From: Atrina japonica
Lineage: Eukaryota; Mollusca; Bivalvia; Pterioida; Pinnidae
Assembly: GCA_030159075.1 (NCBI GenBank)
Contig: BROG01000044.1
Span: 2,033,001-2,097,000 of the forward strand
Reading direction: 5' to 3'
Length of the DNA stretch: 64,000 bases
In this document: positions 62,366 through 64,000 of the stretch, in pieces
Numbering within the stretch: position 1 is the first letter of the stretch
Layout: every line of letters begins with the position of its first letter
Notes under the pieces: model-generated
The model's database searches: none
What the model saw: the letters and a program-made list of their open reading frames with translations, nothing else
What the model was told of the DNA's origin: nothing
Translations under genes and position numbers: made by a program

Positions 62366-63031
62366 ACCAAGCAACTTCCAACACGTAGATTGGTTTAGAA
62401 TATTTTAATCATACATATAAAGCAGTGACATAATATGCTCTGAAATAAAATAAAAATATATGTAAATACAAATATTATAATTTATGATCATGATAAATAA
62501 TAATTTCACACTTTAATATATCTCAAAAAGATATGTTGACATTATCAAAATTTACAATATATAGTTGATGACAATTAAACCATCAATATTATAGAATAAT
62601 TAAAGTGGGTATTTATAATTACTTGATTGAAATACAAAATACTAACTTTATGTTTTTCAAGATAAAAAGTAAAATAAAAAATTCAAAGTTACAATTATCA
62701 AAAATAGTAATCAAAATAATAATTACCTTCAGTGTTCAGCGATGGAGTTTCGAGAATGATAAATTTCATACTGATACAATTTAGATAGAAATCTGAATTT
62801 ATAGAATAAGATTCGGTTAGAACTGGCTAAGCCTGGACAGATCTACCCTAAATTTCAATAGATTTCCAAATAAGGAATAGTGAGTTGAATCTGAACACCC
62901 AATGACAGCAAAAACCAAAAAGGCATAAAGTAAAACATAAATTAACATAAACTAAGCATAAGGTGACAACAGGCTTAATATAAAATCTGGAATAACGGTA
63001 ACTGTTTTATGGACTAAAATAATGTTCACTT

Positions 63032-63159
<128 letters not shown>

Positions 63160-63299
63160 CATGTTATCGTATACACAATGAATATGACTAATATGTAATA
63201 GTTGCAGTTGAGAAAGACAACTTAGAGATTGTAGTGATACTTAAAACGTAAGAGAAACATTATTTACATTATCTTACATGACTCAATTTTTATTTGTAG

Positions 63300-63467
63300 C
63301 TTCCACTCCATGCGCCAGTTGGAATTTTTATGCTGATAACTGCGTGAATACTAAATATTACTTTTGTGTCCTTGGATCGCTATTACCTAGTACTTGTGCG
63401 AATGGTAAAATCTGGAATGCAGATAGTGTGGTATGTGAGCTACCGACTCCACCGTGTAACTGTGGTC
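63300..63467 (+). CDS. CBM14 chitin-binding exon of the second locus
   Basis: A 168 nt phase 1-1 exon with a clean acceptor (tttgtag) and donor (TGTGGTC|gtaag). The six-cysteine module reads TPCASW, ADNCV, YFCVLG, STCANG, VVCEL and CNCG. It is a single CBM14 module more diverged than the four in the giant gene. The intact frame and splice sites suggest this part is still under constraint. The following exon would lie outside the window or in the last 500 bp, where I see none. Confidence -1.
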
Positions 63468-63825
63468 GTAAGTTTCACAACTTTACACAAAACGTATCTA
63501 TAGCTTTTGAAATGTATTTTAGGTCTACCAAAGTCAATTGGCACATGATTACAAACACGTTGGGCATCAGCTTTTTTTTTTCTTTTTTCCCCAATTTTTG
63601 TTTCCCTTTCAACTGCTTAGATATAAATAAAATGAAAGTGATATACACAGATATCAAACTTCTTAAATTCCTATATATTTTGTGAAAGTTGCTTGAGAAA
63701 CCCAGGTTAGGCACTTTTTCATTTGCAATTTGATTAACTCAACCTTACTATTGGTATATGAATACCACACTAAACCTGACCTTATTTTCATAAACTATAT
63801 AGGAATAAAAGTGTTCCTCTTTTTT

Positions 63826-64000
63826 AGCTCACCTAAGGTGAGCTTTTGTCCGTCGTCTGTCCGTCTAGGTGTCCGTCCGTCCGTCTGTCTGTAAACTTTT
63901 CACATTTTCGACTTCTCCTCCAAAACTGCTGAAGGAATTTTGATGAAATTTTATAGGAAGCAAGTACTCAAGGTCCTCTACTTAGTTTGTTCATTTCGTC
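63826..64000. repeat. Interspersed repeat running off the right edge
   Basis: Begins tagctcacctaaggtgagct, followed by a gtccgtccgtc run and then cacattttcgacttctcctc. I recognise this pattern as a very abundant repeat in bivalve genomes, from memory only. Confidence -1.

Overview
This is eukaryotic DNA: AT-rich, dense in microsatellites, with GT-AG introns, tRNA-derived SINEs, Penelope-like and Ty3/Gypsy retroelements and MITEs. The repeat families and a chitinase with peritrophin-type chitin-binding modules point to a lophotrochozoan, most likely a bivalve mollusc. The species cannot be named from the sequence.

The centre of the window is one very large + strand gene (11341-43367) that I read as a secreted, membrane-anchored, multi-domain chitinase. 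A signal-peptide exon is followed by nine glycoside hydrolase family 18 (GH18) domains. Each is built from the same exons in a tandem array of about 2.2 kb units. Then come four CBM14 (peritrophin-A) chitin-binding exons, a Ser/Thr-rich mucin-like tract of 17 x 45 bp, and a last exon coding a hydrophobic C-terminal tail (GPI signal or single membrane segment). With consensus exon lengths the phases close perfectly and predict about 4,423 residues. The catalytic DxxDxDxE motif is present in all nine units. Single-base indels scatter through the array copies but are absent from the single-copy exons, which suggests poor consensus polishing in the repeat rather than gene death.

A second, related but decayed chitinase-like locus lies downstream on the same strand (57828-63467). 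It has a signal exon, divergent GH18 pieces with a D-to-V change in the catalytic motif, a deletion of the middle exons, and one clean CBM14 exon. A nearly complete Penelope-like reverse transcriptase element sits in its last intron.

Region by region: 1-11.3 kb is gene-poor (Penelope-like relics, microsatellites, two long palindromes, SINE pieces). 11.3-31.6 kb is the GH18 array. 31.6-36.8 kb is a large intron with a Ty3/Gypsy relic, a nested Tc1/mariner relic, a 358 bp tandem duplication and two SINEs. 36.8-43.4 kb holds the chitin-binding, mucin and anchor exons. 43.4-57.2 kb is intergenic with SINE, MITE, LINE and minisatellite sequence. 57.2-63.5 kb is the second locus. 63.8-64.0 kb is an interspersed repeat that runs off the window.
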